From: Liolophura sinensis
Lineage: Eukaryota; Mollusca; Polyplacophora; Chitonida; Chitonidae
Assembly: GCF_032854445.1 (NCBI RefSeq)
Contig: NC_088300.1
Location: forward strand, 65,506,984-65,570,983
Direction: 5' to 3'
Length of the DNA stretch: 64,000 nucleotides
Below, one piece after another: positions 49,501 to 62,289 of the stretch (the stretch's first letter is position 1; every line of letters starts with the position of its first letter). The notes under the pieces were generated by a model. It saw only the letters and a list, made by a program, of their open reading frames with translations, was not told the DNA's origin and ran no database searches. A program made the position numbers and the translations under genes.

Positions 49501-52500
49501 ATAAAACTGATTCCTATGCGAGCTTTTCGACACCCCGTGTTTGCCTATACCAGCTTGAGGCTGAACAGGTTCGTGTGGTGGCCGTACGCTATACATATCG
49601 TTCATTCTCCTAGCTATCTCACATACTCCCATCACACTAAGCATTAAAATAGCCTCAGATTTTATATTCCAATAACGCTCGCTTTTCTTAACCGGATTTG
49701 AGGGGATTATTTGTCAACAGAAGTATAAATAGCCACGGGCATGTTCAATACAGCTCATAAGCCCCGAGGCCATGGAATCTCGGCTTGCCTGCCTGCTGCT
49801 ATGATATAGTCACGAAATTGTCGAGAACAGGTAACCTAGATCGAAACCCAAGGAATTTGGTTTATTTCAATCAAGAGGTAGTAAGACGAATTCAAGTATA
49901 CAGCAAACAGATTCGTCTTAGATATTTAGTCTTATGAATGAAAGAAGGAGGATTGCTATCTCAGTGTTACACACATGAAGGTAACATGACAAACACCTTC
50001 TTGTTACGTTGACACTCGACTGACTTGAGAAATGACACGTGCGTTTATAACAGATAATTGATTGGATGATACTTTGCAACATGCTCACGGCAAGTGTGAG
50101 AATGATCTTGACGAAGCATTTTCTACTCTAAGCCATACTCATTTCATACTCAACGCACTATTCAACTACTCTAACAGAAAGACAATACTCTCTTTACCGT
50201 CACGGGCTCAGCGATCAACGTATAATCTACGCGTCGAAGCATGCATGTACAGTGTACATTACATTAGGCACATTGTCGATATACTGTGACTTTGTGACGG
50301 CGTCATGTCTGATGTCTCAAGCATGGCGCTCCAGTGAGGCAGCACTATGGATATGTCAGCATTATAGGACTGATCTGCTACAAGGAGATATCGCCGTGGA
50401 TATGACCGAAGTAGCATTGAAACCCGGGCCTCTAAACCAATCCTCTAACGTCTCCAACTCACAATGCCATGCTAGTTCATTACATTTGTCCATTAGCCAT
50501 AGTAATTGCATATATCATTACTATTTTCAAAACAAAAAGCAGAACTTTTACAATACAAGCCACCATACCAGTAAACCTTGAATGTGAACAGCGAAGGAAA
50601 ACATCTCAACATTGGCCACTCACAAAGAGACAGAGGAAACATTTACGTGTTTTCATAAGCCTTGAAATGAAGAGTGACAATGGATTCGTGAACAATATAT
50701 CTAATAAAGAAAGCTTGGAAAGTTTATGAATTTATTGGATATAGGAAGTATAAACCAATAATTTGCTACATCTTGAATCCTATAGGGAACCAAAACCTTA
50801 CAGAAAAGAACAGTTTTGTCCTGGAAACAAAAAAGGAAACAAGTTTATGTCAATAGATAACAGTACAACAATGATACGCAACGGTGTGACGTTATTGGCC
50901 CATGTCTTTCAAATTTCATATTACACACTCACCCAAACGTTTGTCATTCACACAAAAATGAATATCGACATATTACACAGGCCAAAGAAAAGTTCCAGAG
51001 AATAGATGGTACCCTAACCGACATACACGTATATCGTACAGTCACAAACACAGTCAATATGTGTGTCCTTATTAATTGAAATTGGACCATTTCTGGAAAA
51101 AGTTATGTAACGTGTGTATTGAAACTATTTCACAAACAAGAAAGAGCATACTTTTTACACATCCCATGTAGAACAATACCGTGTAAACCATTGCCCACTG
51201 ATGTCGATTCCCAGACATCTCTCTTTTTAAGGTTTGACTCAAACCTGTTCCCTATAACCTCGTTTTATTATAACTGCCAGAAAATGCAAAGCGTGAAAGC
51301 ATTAGTTTGAACCGACGAGTCTTTTATCTGGGTTGGCATTTCGTCAATATCTGATCAATACGAGATTCTATAGACCTCCGATATCCTGCCTGTGTGAAAG
51401 TGGTCGCCTAGCCGGCAACCAAACCTACATCTGTGAGCCATCACCCTGATACATCTCCCATGGTAGACGTTTTAGTGCCGCAGGGTACGATTAAAACAAC
51501 ACCAGAGAGCAGGAAAATGTATATGCACCCTCTCCGTTGATATGCACTCCTGTCCTTACATGTACATGATGGGTGTCCAGAAGGTTGGAACCATATTCTA
51601 GAACCAAGCAATGGAACATTGCGGGCCATATGGACTTGAATCGTTTAATGGAACTATGTGAGAGAACCTTGTAAATGCACTGGAAGCATATGATGGATCC
51701 ATCTATTAGGCGGGAGCCTTAATTTGAACAATGAAAATCGAGATTGTGTCTTAATATGCATCATTCTGATTTTCGCAACGAACACATGGGACAAAACTGT
51801 TCTCAGGAAAACAATATAGTTTAGACGATATATTATCATTTTATTACAATTCCTTATTAGTTTTGGAACTACAGCGAAGATGTTTTTTCGGAACATGTCA
51901 TTCAAATTGTACAATATTATTTGCAATATTCCTGTCATGCTTGTTTCATTGAGATGTCATATCGCTTCCAACAATGTATCCCCCATATCATGAAGGTATC
52001 TCCTTGTAACAGGCTCCTCCCATGCATTTCCGATGTACTTACAGTGCCTGGAAAACCATGCCAATGATCCCAGAAAACGAAACCCCACTCCATTCACAAT
52101 ATACTGACACCAGTCCAACAAGCAATTATATTACTCCTCTTAACTGCTGAACGTCAAATGAGTTAGTGTCAAGGTTACCGATTTTAAATTTTTGTCATAT
52201 GCTCATCACCAAAGACATTTTAATCTGAAGATGTCGAAAAACTGTATTGGTTTATGTGTATTCTAAGAGCAGGACAGGAACCAGAAATTGCAATTTTACA
52301 ATTTTCTCTTGACTCTGCATTGAACCTTTGCACACTGGTGTGTAAATTTTATTAACGAATCCGCACACCTTCGACAAATAAGCCTAAAGTTTATAAGATA
52401 CTAACTCAAAGAGCTCAAATGCTCCTTAACCAAAGTGTGCATGCGCAGATTAAAATTTCTTGTATTTCATTACGCATGTAACACTTTTTATGTTACACAA

Positions 52501-53245
52501 TTAGTACACGATTATTAACAGTCGTGATAATGCTTAAACAGTTCCGTGAGAACGCATTTGGGATTATTTTGCTGAAGTTTCCATCCAGCAGACACGATAA
52601 AAAAAACGTGTCATATACATACTCCTAAAGGCCATGATCAATCGACAAGCAGGAGAGACGACAAAATGAAGTATGGTATAGTCTTCAAAACAGACGTGTA
52701 AAACTCACATAACTATATTATCAGGAAACCACAAAGACCGTTACATCACTTCTCAAAGAAGTTAACAAACTTTTCCGAGAAACAGTTAGCGCTGCATTCT
52801 TGGCCGTTATATATTGAGTTAATATAATCAGATTGCAAAGCTAATTTTAAAAAAGTTCGTCGGCCTGTAGTTGATGATTCTGTACGAAAGTCATTTTAAT
52901 GTCAGCACATAATATTCAAGACATACAATGGATACTTGAAGCACTAAGTGAATGCAAAACTTCAAACCAGTCAGATATTCGTGACACGTCTACAATAAGT
53001 CATTGTGGACATTTGGCTAAAAATAAAAAAAATAAGAAATTCTTACCTGTGGTGTGACATCTGTGTTAGAATACAACGTAGAATAAAGAGTACAGATAAA
53101 CAAACAACTGGATATTTGTCAAGATAGGGGCAATCTATGACGTGTTATTCACCCGTGACCGCGTATTCAGATTTCCTAGCCCTTCATAACAATGCTCAGG
53201 TACTATTGTTTTCTGTTTGAATGAGTTAGGTATGTACTTTTGGCT
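46580..53245. other. Long intergenic stretch, no gene recognised
   Basis: Mostly AT-rich unique DNA. The longest frames (48142-48585 minus, 147 codons; 48889-49254 minus, 121 codons) overlap open frames on the other strand and show no domain I know. The plus-strand segment 48259-48447 ends in a Cys/Asp-rich stretch, RLDNYDCRDGACFCDKDLRG, but no partner exon was found. No repeats of the window's families were seen here, which makes this the longest SINE-free block. Confidence 0.35.
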
Positions 53246-53248
53246 GGA

Positions 53249-53280
53249 GGTAGAGCTAGGGGTAGAGCTAGGAGTAGGCT
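53249..53280. repeat. Short 12-bp tandem
   Basis: GGTAGAGCTAGG is repeated with one mismatch and followed by a partial third unit, GAGTAGG. Confidence 0.7.
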
Positions 53281-53459
53281 CAGTGACCACAGGTGATTCT
53301 GGTTAGGGATCCAACAGCGGCAGGTGCGAGGGGGCACAGTCGGTAAGTATATCCACCCTGAAGTGAAGGACCACTTCAATTTCTGCCACTGACCACCAGG
53401 GTGATCTTTAAGAGGCTGTTATGACAAGATAGCATTCATTTGTTTCTCCCAAGATTGCA

Positions 53460-53690
53460 CTGAGTGAGGACAGAAATGGCTACCCCGTGTGGTTTGACAG
53501 GCCACCTGCGGGTTCAAATCTGGCCGTATTCTTCTTTGGGAAGGAAAAGAACAATTCAAGGCATGATTTACATCAATGGAAGTTCAATGTGGTTGTCGGA
53601 ACTGAAGCCACTTGCAGTGAGCAATAACCCAATCATACGACTCCATCAATACAACTTTCCATTTAGATGGGGTTAGCACGCCACATGCCT
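53460..53690 (+). mobile_element. tRNA-like SINE head with unassigned body
   Basis: ATGGCTACCCCGTGTGG (A-box-like, 53476-53492) is followed by GCGGGTTCAAATCTGGCCG, a near-consensus B-box at 53511-53521, about 34 bp on. This is proper Pol III promoter spacing. The downstream sequence to about 53690 (TTTACATCAATGGAAGTTCA, ACTGAAGCCACTTGCAGTGA, AACCCAATCATACGACTCC) matches neither SINE family here. It may be a third family or a tRNA-like pseudogene; there is no full cloverleaf. Confidence 0.5.
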
Positions 53691-53699
53691 GCCCTAACA

Positions 53700-56600
53700 C
53701 CACATAAAGCAGTATAAGATATTTGAAGGGCTTAAAACTCGCTTTAACCACTTTAAGCTACGCCCCAAAAGCCCTTCGTTGAAGTGACACACGGACCAAT
53801 TTAAAACTGAACCCAATGTGCTTTCGGAAATAGTTTAATACCTGATATTGTATGGTCCAGATGTGTATAAAATGCACTATACCACAAGAATGGTTAGTCC
53901 ACACAGATAACGTTAACAGATTATGAAACCACAAGAGGTTTAATCACTTTAACTTTGGATTTACACCGATAATGAAAATCTGAAATCTCTTGCAAAATAT
54001 GTTTGCTCTCAGTCAGTGCGTAAGAATGATATAAGCTGTCTAATCCTTTGGCCTATCAGCTTAATTTTGGTTCTCAGTGTTAAATAAAATATGTTTTAAA
54101 CAAGCGAGAAAACGGCTTTTGAGCAGTAAAGTATTTGGTTCTATACTCACGCGTGTTAAAACGCTGTCAATTCAAGAATGTCGTCATAAAGTATTAACAC
54201 GTCGTGTCATCTTGATAAGGTAATTTTTCACAGTATTGCGGTGTTTTTGTGAGTTGTCCACGATACTGACTGACACTTTGAACGTTAAGGATTTTAACTC
54301 CGCCTGACTTCATGCACTAAGCTGTAACGTAAATTCTTTGTCACGCTAACACAGTTCCAAGATTACGACAATGTGCTGGACATGAGTGGCACGCTGTGCT
54401 GTTTCGAAAGTCTATTTCATACTCTTGGGAACCATGACGTGTGATACGAAGTGTCTACCATTTGATATGAAAACCATAAGAGTTGAATTCTTGAATACCG
54501 TAATAATGAAATCTGAGGTTTAGACAATAGTCGCTGTTGCGAGTGTGATATATCAATAGGCCGGGTTGTATTTGTGTGAGTTGACACACTGCGTGTTCGT
54601 GTCTTCTCCGCCTTTGTTGTATCAGCTTGCTGTGAGCAATTCTGTGAGCCAGCCTGATCATGTCTGTCAAACAGTCCTGCATGTAACCATACATTTTTAA
54701 CATGCAGCAAACCTGTTACTCCAAGATGTGCTCGGGATCGATATGGATCCATTCGTCCACATCCTAGATCCACACCTTAGTAAATACTTACCTGTGCCTG
54801 AAATGTTTAGTTTCTCACACCTAAGTTTTAGCTGATTCTGTAGAAGTACCTTTCTTAATACACTTAACATCTTACTCTTTTGTTGCGTTATTATTTTTAA
54901 TAATTTACGTGATGACACTTACGCGTTGCTTCATCAAAAGACTGTTAGCCTTGATGGTGCTTTAAAGTACCACCGGTCCTCATTAGGCCAAGTACACAAG
55001 TGCTCTCAGACGACATATTAGCTACGATGCTTGAAATATAAGAGCGACAATCGCAAATGAGCTTTCGTCAATGTGACGACGACAAATATTGGCACATTGC
55101 TTTCGATTGATCAAGGCTGGTGGCTTGTTGTTTTAAACTGGCAAGAGGCCTACTATTGATTTCATAATACTGTTATTGTCTGATGTCATAATGGTGACTA
55201 TGTCAACATCAACATACTGCAGCTTCAATCCATAAAGGGTTAAAGACGGCAACAGTACTACATACGAGTGTACATTCTATAGCGATGCTATTTTCATGCT
55301 GCATTCAATACAATAAATTTATAGACAGAAGGCATTTATCTTCCATTAAATTCAGTTAAACAGTCAAGCCTTCATAATTTTCGTCATCTGTAGATCACAA
55401 CTGAATTTCGTCGATCATGCGCACTTCTATAAGCAGTGAGGTGTTTAAGTAAAAGGGAGTCTATTCATAAGCTACGTATTGTGGTGTACATGTTTTTATT
55501 TGCCATAATCGTAGCAAATTACACTCAGGGCTGAAGGATTCGTACAATACATCGCAGTCTTTTGAAGGAACTGTTGCAATGTTATCTTGATGCACACCGC
55601 ATGTAAGACGTCACGTTATAGAGAGCGTTGCGCATCCAAGCGTACTCCAGGAAGGGTATTTAATCTGACATGTCTTCTGATTCGTAGCCAGTCTTATCTT
55701 ATAGGGAAATTATGGCAAAACATCTTTCTTCCCTTTTCTGTTTGTTTCTAAATGGGATTTTCTTTCAATTGCAGCACCCTAGGAGGTCGGCTTTGTCCTG
55801 TGGATTAAAATATTATAAAAGGGACAAAATAACAGAAGAGCAATATTGTTTGGCAATATTCATCATCAACTCGTAACAGACTGTCCCACTTGTTTATAAG
55901 GATAAGGATGAACTCGGTGGTTGGGGTTAAGCAAATGGTCTAGAGTAAAACAGACCCGGGCTTAAAGCTGATCAGATTCATCTGTTAAAAGACAGAGGTT
56001 GATTTCATCAGAAAAAGCCATCAATCTTAGCTCTCTTTCCACTTTCTCTTGCCAACACATTCTCTTTTCTATCAGTGTTAATGGGGGCTGTTTCATGACC
56101 AACACTGGCCGCATCTTGGCAGCATGGATAGTTTCTGACCACTATTGGCTATCGCCGTGAAGTTTGGCACGCTCCGAATTCGGGATCTAGCCGAGCCATT
56201 GTTCAAGTATTTACTGTGTAACACTGACACACGACGGTCGATTGAACAAACGTTTTAGGCTAAGAAATTTCCCAATCGGAATATTGAACGGCCCAGTAGC
56301 TGAGCCGTACCTCCTGCACGAAGCATTCTTTTAGCCTCATAATACAGCCCTGGCTACGGAAAAGATACAAGGCGAATCTGGTCGCGTCTACAAACTGTTT
56401 TCTCTTCCCTATTGATTAGCTGAAATGAAACTGGGGAAATTTACGTTTGCACAACCGTAGGGTAAAAATGAAAAAAATCTGGCGCATATTGTTTGAGACA
56501 GGAATTATTATCCGGATAGCAGTGGAATCCGTGTCTCTAAAAGAAAACGGAGAAGAATACAAATTATGGTGAAAAAGAAAAGTTACATAATGGCTCTATA

Positions 56601-58245
56601 TTTCTCTCGCCACGCACAATAGGGTAGCATTTGTAACTGGTCTCAGGCCACGCAGTTCTAGAGCGGCATGTGGATGAGCCAGGACCGGTATTTCCCAGCT
56701 GGAAACAGACGACAGTGAGACAAAAAAACCCACCTTCTTGCCGTGCTACACGGAACATCGAGCCCCAGTTTTACTCCCTCTACCGTTTCCCCCGCCCCCT
56801 TCATCTTTTCCCATGCCAAAAAGGCCTTTCAGCGGCCGTCTTAATGCACCAGGCGCGGATATCAGGCAAATTGTCCATCGCTAACCCCATATGGACGGGA
56901 GGAACCAAGCTTCCCAACCCACTAGTCGTAATGAAATCTTGATTGGGTCTTTTCTAATGTAAATGGTGTAATGATGCATCAAATGCAATTAGGAGACACA
57001 GATTTTTTCATTTGGTGCTCAATAGAGAGCTTCCACGCAATCCCGAGTCTAGTTCGACCGTTTAATCTACATTGCCTCTCAAAGCAATGAGGAAATGCCG
57101 TCCACTGCGTCCGTATTCCACTCCGTTCTTCCAGTTCGCTAATTGTACGTAAATTGGCAGTAGACATTGGTTGTGGCACACAGGGAATTTTCTTAAATGG
57201 AAATGAATTGCGGCGTAATCTAGTTTGTGATCCTTGCCAAGTGAAGCGGACGCTCTGGAGAGTATTGCCATGCCCTCCACAGAAGAGACGCTGGGTATTA
57301 CAGATGTATAGCCTGTCTATCCCGGAAGAACAATATCCTGCAAACAGGTATTATATCCGGTCGAGCATGCATGGGAACACCGCCACAACATGGCCAGTTT
57401 GCTCTCTGGTTTCCCGAACTCATTACTGTTCTTTTTCGTCCTATAGCGCAGTGCGTTCATGTGTTCATAATGCCATTAACCGAAATGAGAACCACACAGG
57501 TATGTCGCAGCAGGTCCCGTCATCTAACTCCCATCAACCGGCTATACCTGTCAGTTTTACTTATTCCCAATTTATCATACACACTGATATTTAAAAAAAA
57601 ACAAAATGCACAATATGAGTCTGTTTGTCGTAATTCATAACAAGAATGGATATTTGGGAAATAATATAACCGTCAAAAGGTGCTTTATTATGGGTATTGA
57701 CATATTCCTAAGACGCACCTAATATCAGAAACTGCTATGAGTTAACAATCTCAATATAACTTTATCATCATAAAGACATACCTTTAACTTGATATCACAG
57801 ACTACGAAAACAATTTACATCAAATTACAGACGGTCTGTTGAACGGGGAGGCGACATATTTTTTAACCCCTTAAAATGGCTCCAGTGTGAAACAGGACCT
57901 CGAGACATTGTCACGTCAAAATTTGTAGCCCAACGCCTACTGTGTGACAATGTATCAGTTTCTTTAATGTGATATCATTGTAATGAACTGTTAAAGGAAC
58001 GTTCAAAGTCATTAAAATAACGTCAGGGGGCTTTTTCCCACACCTAAACCCATGCCAATTTCCACCTTCCAAAGGGAAAAATGATGTAACTGAGACATTT
58101 ATCTTTCCACCTCTGCTGCCGGGAGGAAGTGGGTTTGGATGGGGATTTGTATGGTGTCGGGTGTGGGAACAAGTCCTCGGACGCCATTTTATGAACGTTG
58201 ATATATCCTCTTGCAGTACACTCGCTATATAGGATAGTGTATAAA
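53700..58245. other. Intergenic; GC-richer 56000-57500
   Basis: No gene recognised. Open frames up to 146 codons (57154-57594 plus) overlap minus-strand frames and lack known domains. The GC-richer block could be regulatory, but I see no diagnostic site cluster. Confidence 0.35.
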
Positions 58246-58250
58246 GTCGC

Positions 58251-58465
58251 TGTACATGACGGATTACACTCGTTGTAGAACGCAGAGTACACATCAGAAA
58301 GATTCTTTGTTGTACGTCATGGATTATACTCGATGTAGATCGCGAGGAGTGTACATCAGGAAGTTTCTTTGTTGTACACCTCAGTTTATACTCGTTGTAA
58401 AAGGCAAAGTGTACATCAGGAAGTTTCTGTGTTGTACATCACGAATTATACTCGATAGACACCAA
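58251..58465. repeat. 60-62-bp tandem repeat, about 3.5 units
   Basis: TGTACRTSAYGGATTATACT, CGTTGTAGA, CGCRRAGTGTACATCAGGAA, GTTTCTTTGT repeats with starts at 58251, 58311, 58373 and 58433. It forms the first third of a 194-codon plus-strand frame (58256-58840), where it encodes recurring TRCR and VYIRKFLCCT-like peptides. The remainder of that frame is Ser/Lys/Asn-rich and unrecognised. Confidence 0.88.
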
Positions 58466-58469
58466 GATG

Positions 58470-58975
58470 GCAAATGTGTAAGGAATATATACACGAGCTC
58501 AGCCTTGTTGGAAACCAGAGACATTTCTAGCGATTTAAATTCTAAAAAGTCCAATATTCTTAAATCATTCAAAATCAATCAAACTCGGACGTTTCAAAGC
58601 TCAAACAGACTCGACAACATTTTTTTCTGTCGGACTTCATTTGGAAGTGTTTTGAACCTAAGCAGCAAAACAGACCTTCGTATACCAGCCGTCATCCAAA
58701 ATGGACGTTCCGGGCCAAAAAGCGCAGGATCAATTTTCAAAACAACGATAAACACAAACACCGAAGAACTAAGAAAATGTGTGCAGAAAGAGAATAGAAC
58801 GTATTTATACAAAGGGGGACCTGTTGAGAGATTTGAATGAAGATGGAATGGTACATGTATAGGTACAAAGTGTAGTAGATGTGAACAAAGCAGAAGAAAC
58901 GACTCGGAACTCCATGACAACGTCAAACAGTGTTTCAGCGCAAAAGTAACGCAATTTAAATTCTATTTCAAATAG
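58470..58975. other. Intergenic, unassigned open frame
   Basis: Contains the rest of the long plus-strand frame ending at 58840 and a 110-codon minus-strand frame over the same DNA. Neither is recognisable, so no gene is called. Confidence 0.3.
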
Positions 58976-58979
58976 CTAT

Positions 58980-59380
58980 GCATCGAAAGAACAGCGATTC
59001 TTATACACTCCTAAACATACCAAAAAATACAAATGATACGTATGTAACGCCCCCTTAAACACGAAGATATTTATACGTCCGGAAAATATGATTATTACAC
59101 GTCTCTAAACATTGTGATCTTATATATACCCACTACATACAGTGATAACTTTTCAGTCTTTGAGCACAGTGGTATTTATACATTTGTAAAAACAACGATA
59201 TTTATACTCCCTGAATACAATGATCCTTACGCATTCAGTCCCTATGCACTGACACAAAGTTACACTTGCTGCACTAATATTATTTGTAATTTTTACACTG
59301 TAAAAACAGAGGTACCACTACACCGTAAAAACAGTGGTACCAGTACGCCGTGAAAACAGTAATACTTATACACTCCCCTA
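58980..59380. repeat. Degenerate minisatellite with TTATACACTCCYT motif
   Basis: The words GATATTTATAC, ACACTCCY and ACAGTG recur at intervals of roughly 30-35 bp. Toward the end, a tighter block at 59294-59370 holds three units of about 24 bp (CACYGTAAAAACAGTGGTAC). Confidence 0.55.
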
Positions 59381-59399
59381 CCAACCGCAAATGCACACT

Positions 59400-62085
59400 A
59401 GATGCATGTACATTGTGAGACTTACAAATGCCCGAAGCCGAAAGTTGAACTGAACTTACCAAATGTGACCATTTGCCAGCTATCAGATTGTTGTCGCTGC
59501 TCTGAATTTACTTTCTATGTTGTGCGTCTGTAATTATATTCTCATCCTAAACGGTGTGTTTTATTAATAAAACAGGACAATCTTGTGCTTTTTCGTAAAA
59601 TTTAAATCAAAGCCATAATAAACAAGCAGGTTTTCCACTTGAAAATTTCTTAATGAAGTAGATGGAAGTTGTTGATATTGAAATATGCGCTTTGATTGCA
59701 ACTGTTCATATATCCAACGCGAAGAGCTAATTCAAGACGATGAAATACAGCCCATAGGTTTATTTATGATTTCTCTCGTGGCATATGCCATACGAATATA
59801 CCGCATTAATGATCACAATTACCTATGCACTTATACATGTAATACAATAGCTCCTCCGATGCATTATAAAGCAGAAAGTCTTCAGAATGTACCTGCAAAA
59901 AAGGTAACCATTAACATGATTAGTGTTGGACTTGAATCCAGTAAACCATGTTGCATAGACGGGAGAAAATGTACAATAATTTCAAGAGATTTTAGGAAAT
60001 AGTTCAGTACACAGGGGAGACAACTTGTACAACCCAATTCAGGCGGTGATGATCCATCAAGATCTCCTAATTTTTTCAGTAAATAGAATACTAAAACACA
60101 ATGTCAAGTATAAAATCAGTGCTCACACTGAATAATTTGGAAAACCGCCAATGTTACCCAAACGTTAGCCAGCGTTAGCCAGTTTCAGATGTCGTCCATT
60201 GTATTTAGACACCTTCAGATCAATCCTTAACCAATAACCACTGAGATTATAACGCAAGTCACTGCAGTCTTTGTACACATTTTTGTAAGCTAACGCTAAT
60301 TTCGCAAACATGGTTAATTAGTTTGGTTGTCTTTTTAAGCCAAATATAAAATTAGGGTGACTTTCTTGTAAATCTAAATTGTATCAGAATAAGTCACACT
60401 TAAAGAATTTTAAACAGTTTATAGAATTCATGATTTATTTATTTATTTATTTGTATTATTACTTTTTATAGGTGCAGATTATAGCTCTTTAGATCAGTAC
60501 ACGACTGATAGTTAATTCTACACATCAAAAAGTATGCACTCACCTAATGAATCTGGTAATAGTATTATTATATTCCAACCCACGACGATGACCACCAACT
60601 TTTATGGCATGCAGATTCCATTGTCACAAATATGAGAGTTAGCTACTGAGAAAATTGACGAAAAAATGTTTTTAAACGAATATATTGAAAATAAAAGCAA
60701 AGTGAGAGTCAAGTGCATATATCTTAGATATAGCGTACTGATGTCCTTGCTGGTATATATAATGTACAACACAAAGACTAAATTTCTATATACATTTAAT
60801 ACACCGTAATACCCAGTCTGTAATAATAAGTGTATTAAGAGCTAAAAATCTAAGTAAAACAGCTTTAAAAAACCTGCACTTAAAGAATATTAATAATAAT
60901 GGAAATATTTCCGTTTATACAATAGGTTTCCTCTAGTAATTTAAAGTTTTGGACATTTTTCTAATTATTTTCCAGTTTCACTGTCACATCCGTTTTGCGT
61001 AGCGATGACGACTTCCATTTCTTTGTGCATAATGTTCAGTAAGGCGAACTAGTTGGATATTAAAAATATACTATATGTTTTTATAATGTGTCTTTCAATT
61101 TGGATCCCAAAAACCGCCTCGGGTGATACTAAAAAGGCAGGAGGCCGTTTCCCGTGGCTGGGTTCATTTCGCACGTTCTCGCCAGCGTGTTTTGTGCACA
61201 GACGACAATTTCCTCGTAATATCTTTGAAAGGTCTTACAAAAGGCCGCCATTTGTCAATTTCGTCATTTTTTTCTCGTCATGAATATTGGGAAGCTGTCA
61301 AACGGAGCACAATAACTCTGAAGAAATTAACTCTTAACGCGGTTATTTGACGGTGGGAGGAATTCCCGGTTTGGCAGGGAGGGGGAGTTGAGTGACAGGC
61401 CGACGAAAAGCCCCACTGACCCCTAATATCGCCGTGTTAACCACGAAAACAACCAGACATTTCATGTTGCAATATCAGCGGAATATAGCTTTATAAAACA
61501 CATGTGTGCAATCTTCTACCCTGATTAGGAAAGCTGTACTTCCTTACACAGAATTAAGTCAATTTTCCTTACATATACACATATTTTTCTTGTGATCGTT
61601 ACACATGTTTAAATATCGTTTTGGATTTTATATATATGGAATCATTTATCTGATAATTATAAAAAATTAATTTCTCGGTGCTAACTTTGATGTATATATT
61701 TTGGATGTTCCAAATAATTTTTCATAAGGTACATTAATCGATAATACTGGACTATACTTATAGAAGACGTTTCTTTAAAAAATGAAAAACAATATCATGT
61801 TGCGTGCGTGCATGTGTGGTATAAATTCAATTTGGGAAATATTTCTTTTTCAAAAGCAATAAAATTTTCCTATCTCACTGTTTAACATTTGAAAATTTTC
61901 AGATTATTGTTGTTTTAAACTTTTTTTTGTAATGAAATATGGAGGATTTGCAAAAAGGACCATACCCCTTAGTTATGAGCATATCTTTTTTTTCATCAGA
62001 TGAGGACCTGATTTTCCATGCAATGGATACTTTTTCACGAGAAAGACAATAATCAAAGGAAAAACTGGTGAAAGCGTCTCGATAT
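59400..62085. other. Intergenic, AT-rich
   Basis: A short (ATTT)n lies at 60432-60452 without a SINE body. A short pair GTTAGCCAGCGTTAGCCAG lies near 60165-60181. No gene is recognised. Confidence 0.4.
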
Positions 62086-62090
62086 TTATG

Positions 62091-62126
<36 letters not shown>

Positions 62127-62133
62127 ATTATTA
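62091..62133. repeat. (ATT)n microsatellite
   Basis: About 14 ATT units with one interruption (TTAATATTATTATG) near the right end. Confidence 0.95.
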
Positions 62134-62196
62134 TGACTGAATAAGACCTCCTTGCAGCTGAAAACTGAAGAAGGCGAGCGCTGGTGAAGAGTTCTA

Positions 62197-62282
62197 GATT
62201 TATCTAATTAGTGTTTTACGCCGTACTCTAAAATATTTCACCTACACGACGACGACAAGAATTCTAGACCCAGGCGGTCAAT
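62197..62282 (-). mobile_element. SINE 3' fragment, minus orientation
   Basis: TTTATCTAATTAGTGTTTTA, CGCCGTACTCTAAAATATTT, CACCTACACGACGACGACAA. The 3' segment is intact; the body stops after the CGACG block. Confidence 0.75.
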
Positions 62283-62289
62283 ATAATCA

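Noticed and set aside
53460-53530. Functional tRNA gene
   Set aside because: A- and B-box-like motifs are present, but I could not draw a full cloverleaf with paired acceptor ends.
54160-54215. Possible SINE remnant around TTCAAGAATGTCGTC
   Set aside because: The match is short and the expected flanking blocks (GGTGTTTTACGCC, tail) are not recognisable.
60432-60452. (ATTT)n tract as a SINE tail
   Set aside because: No SINE sequence follows it on either side, so it is left as a plain microsatellite.
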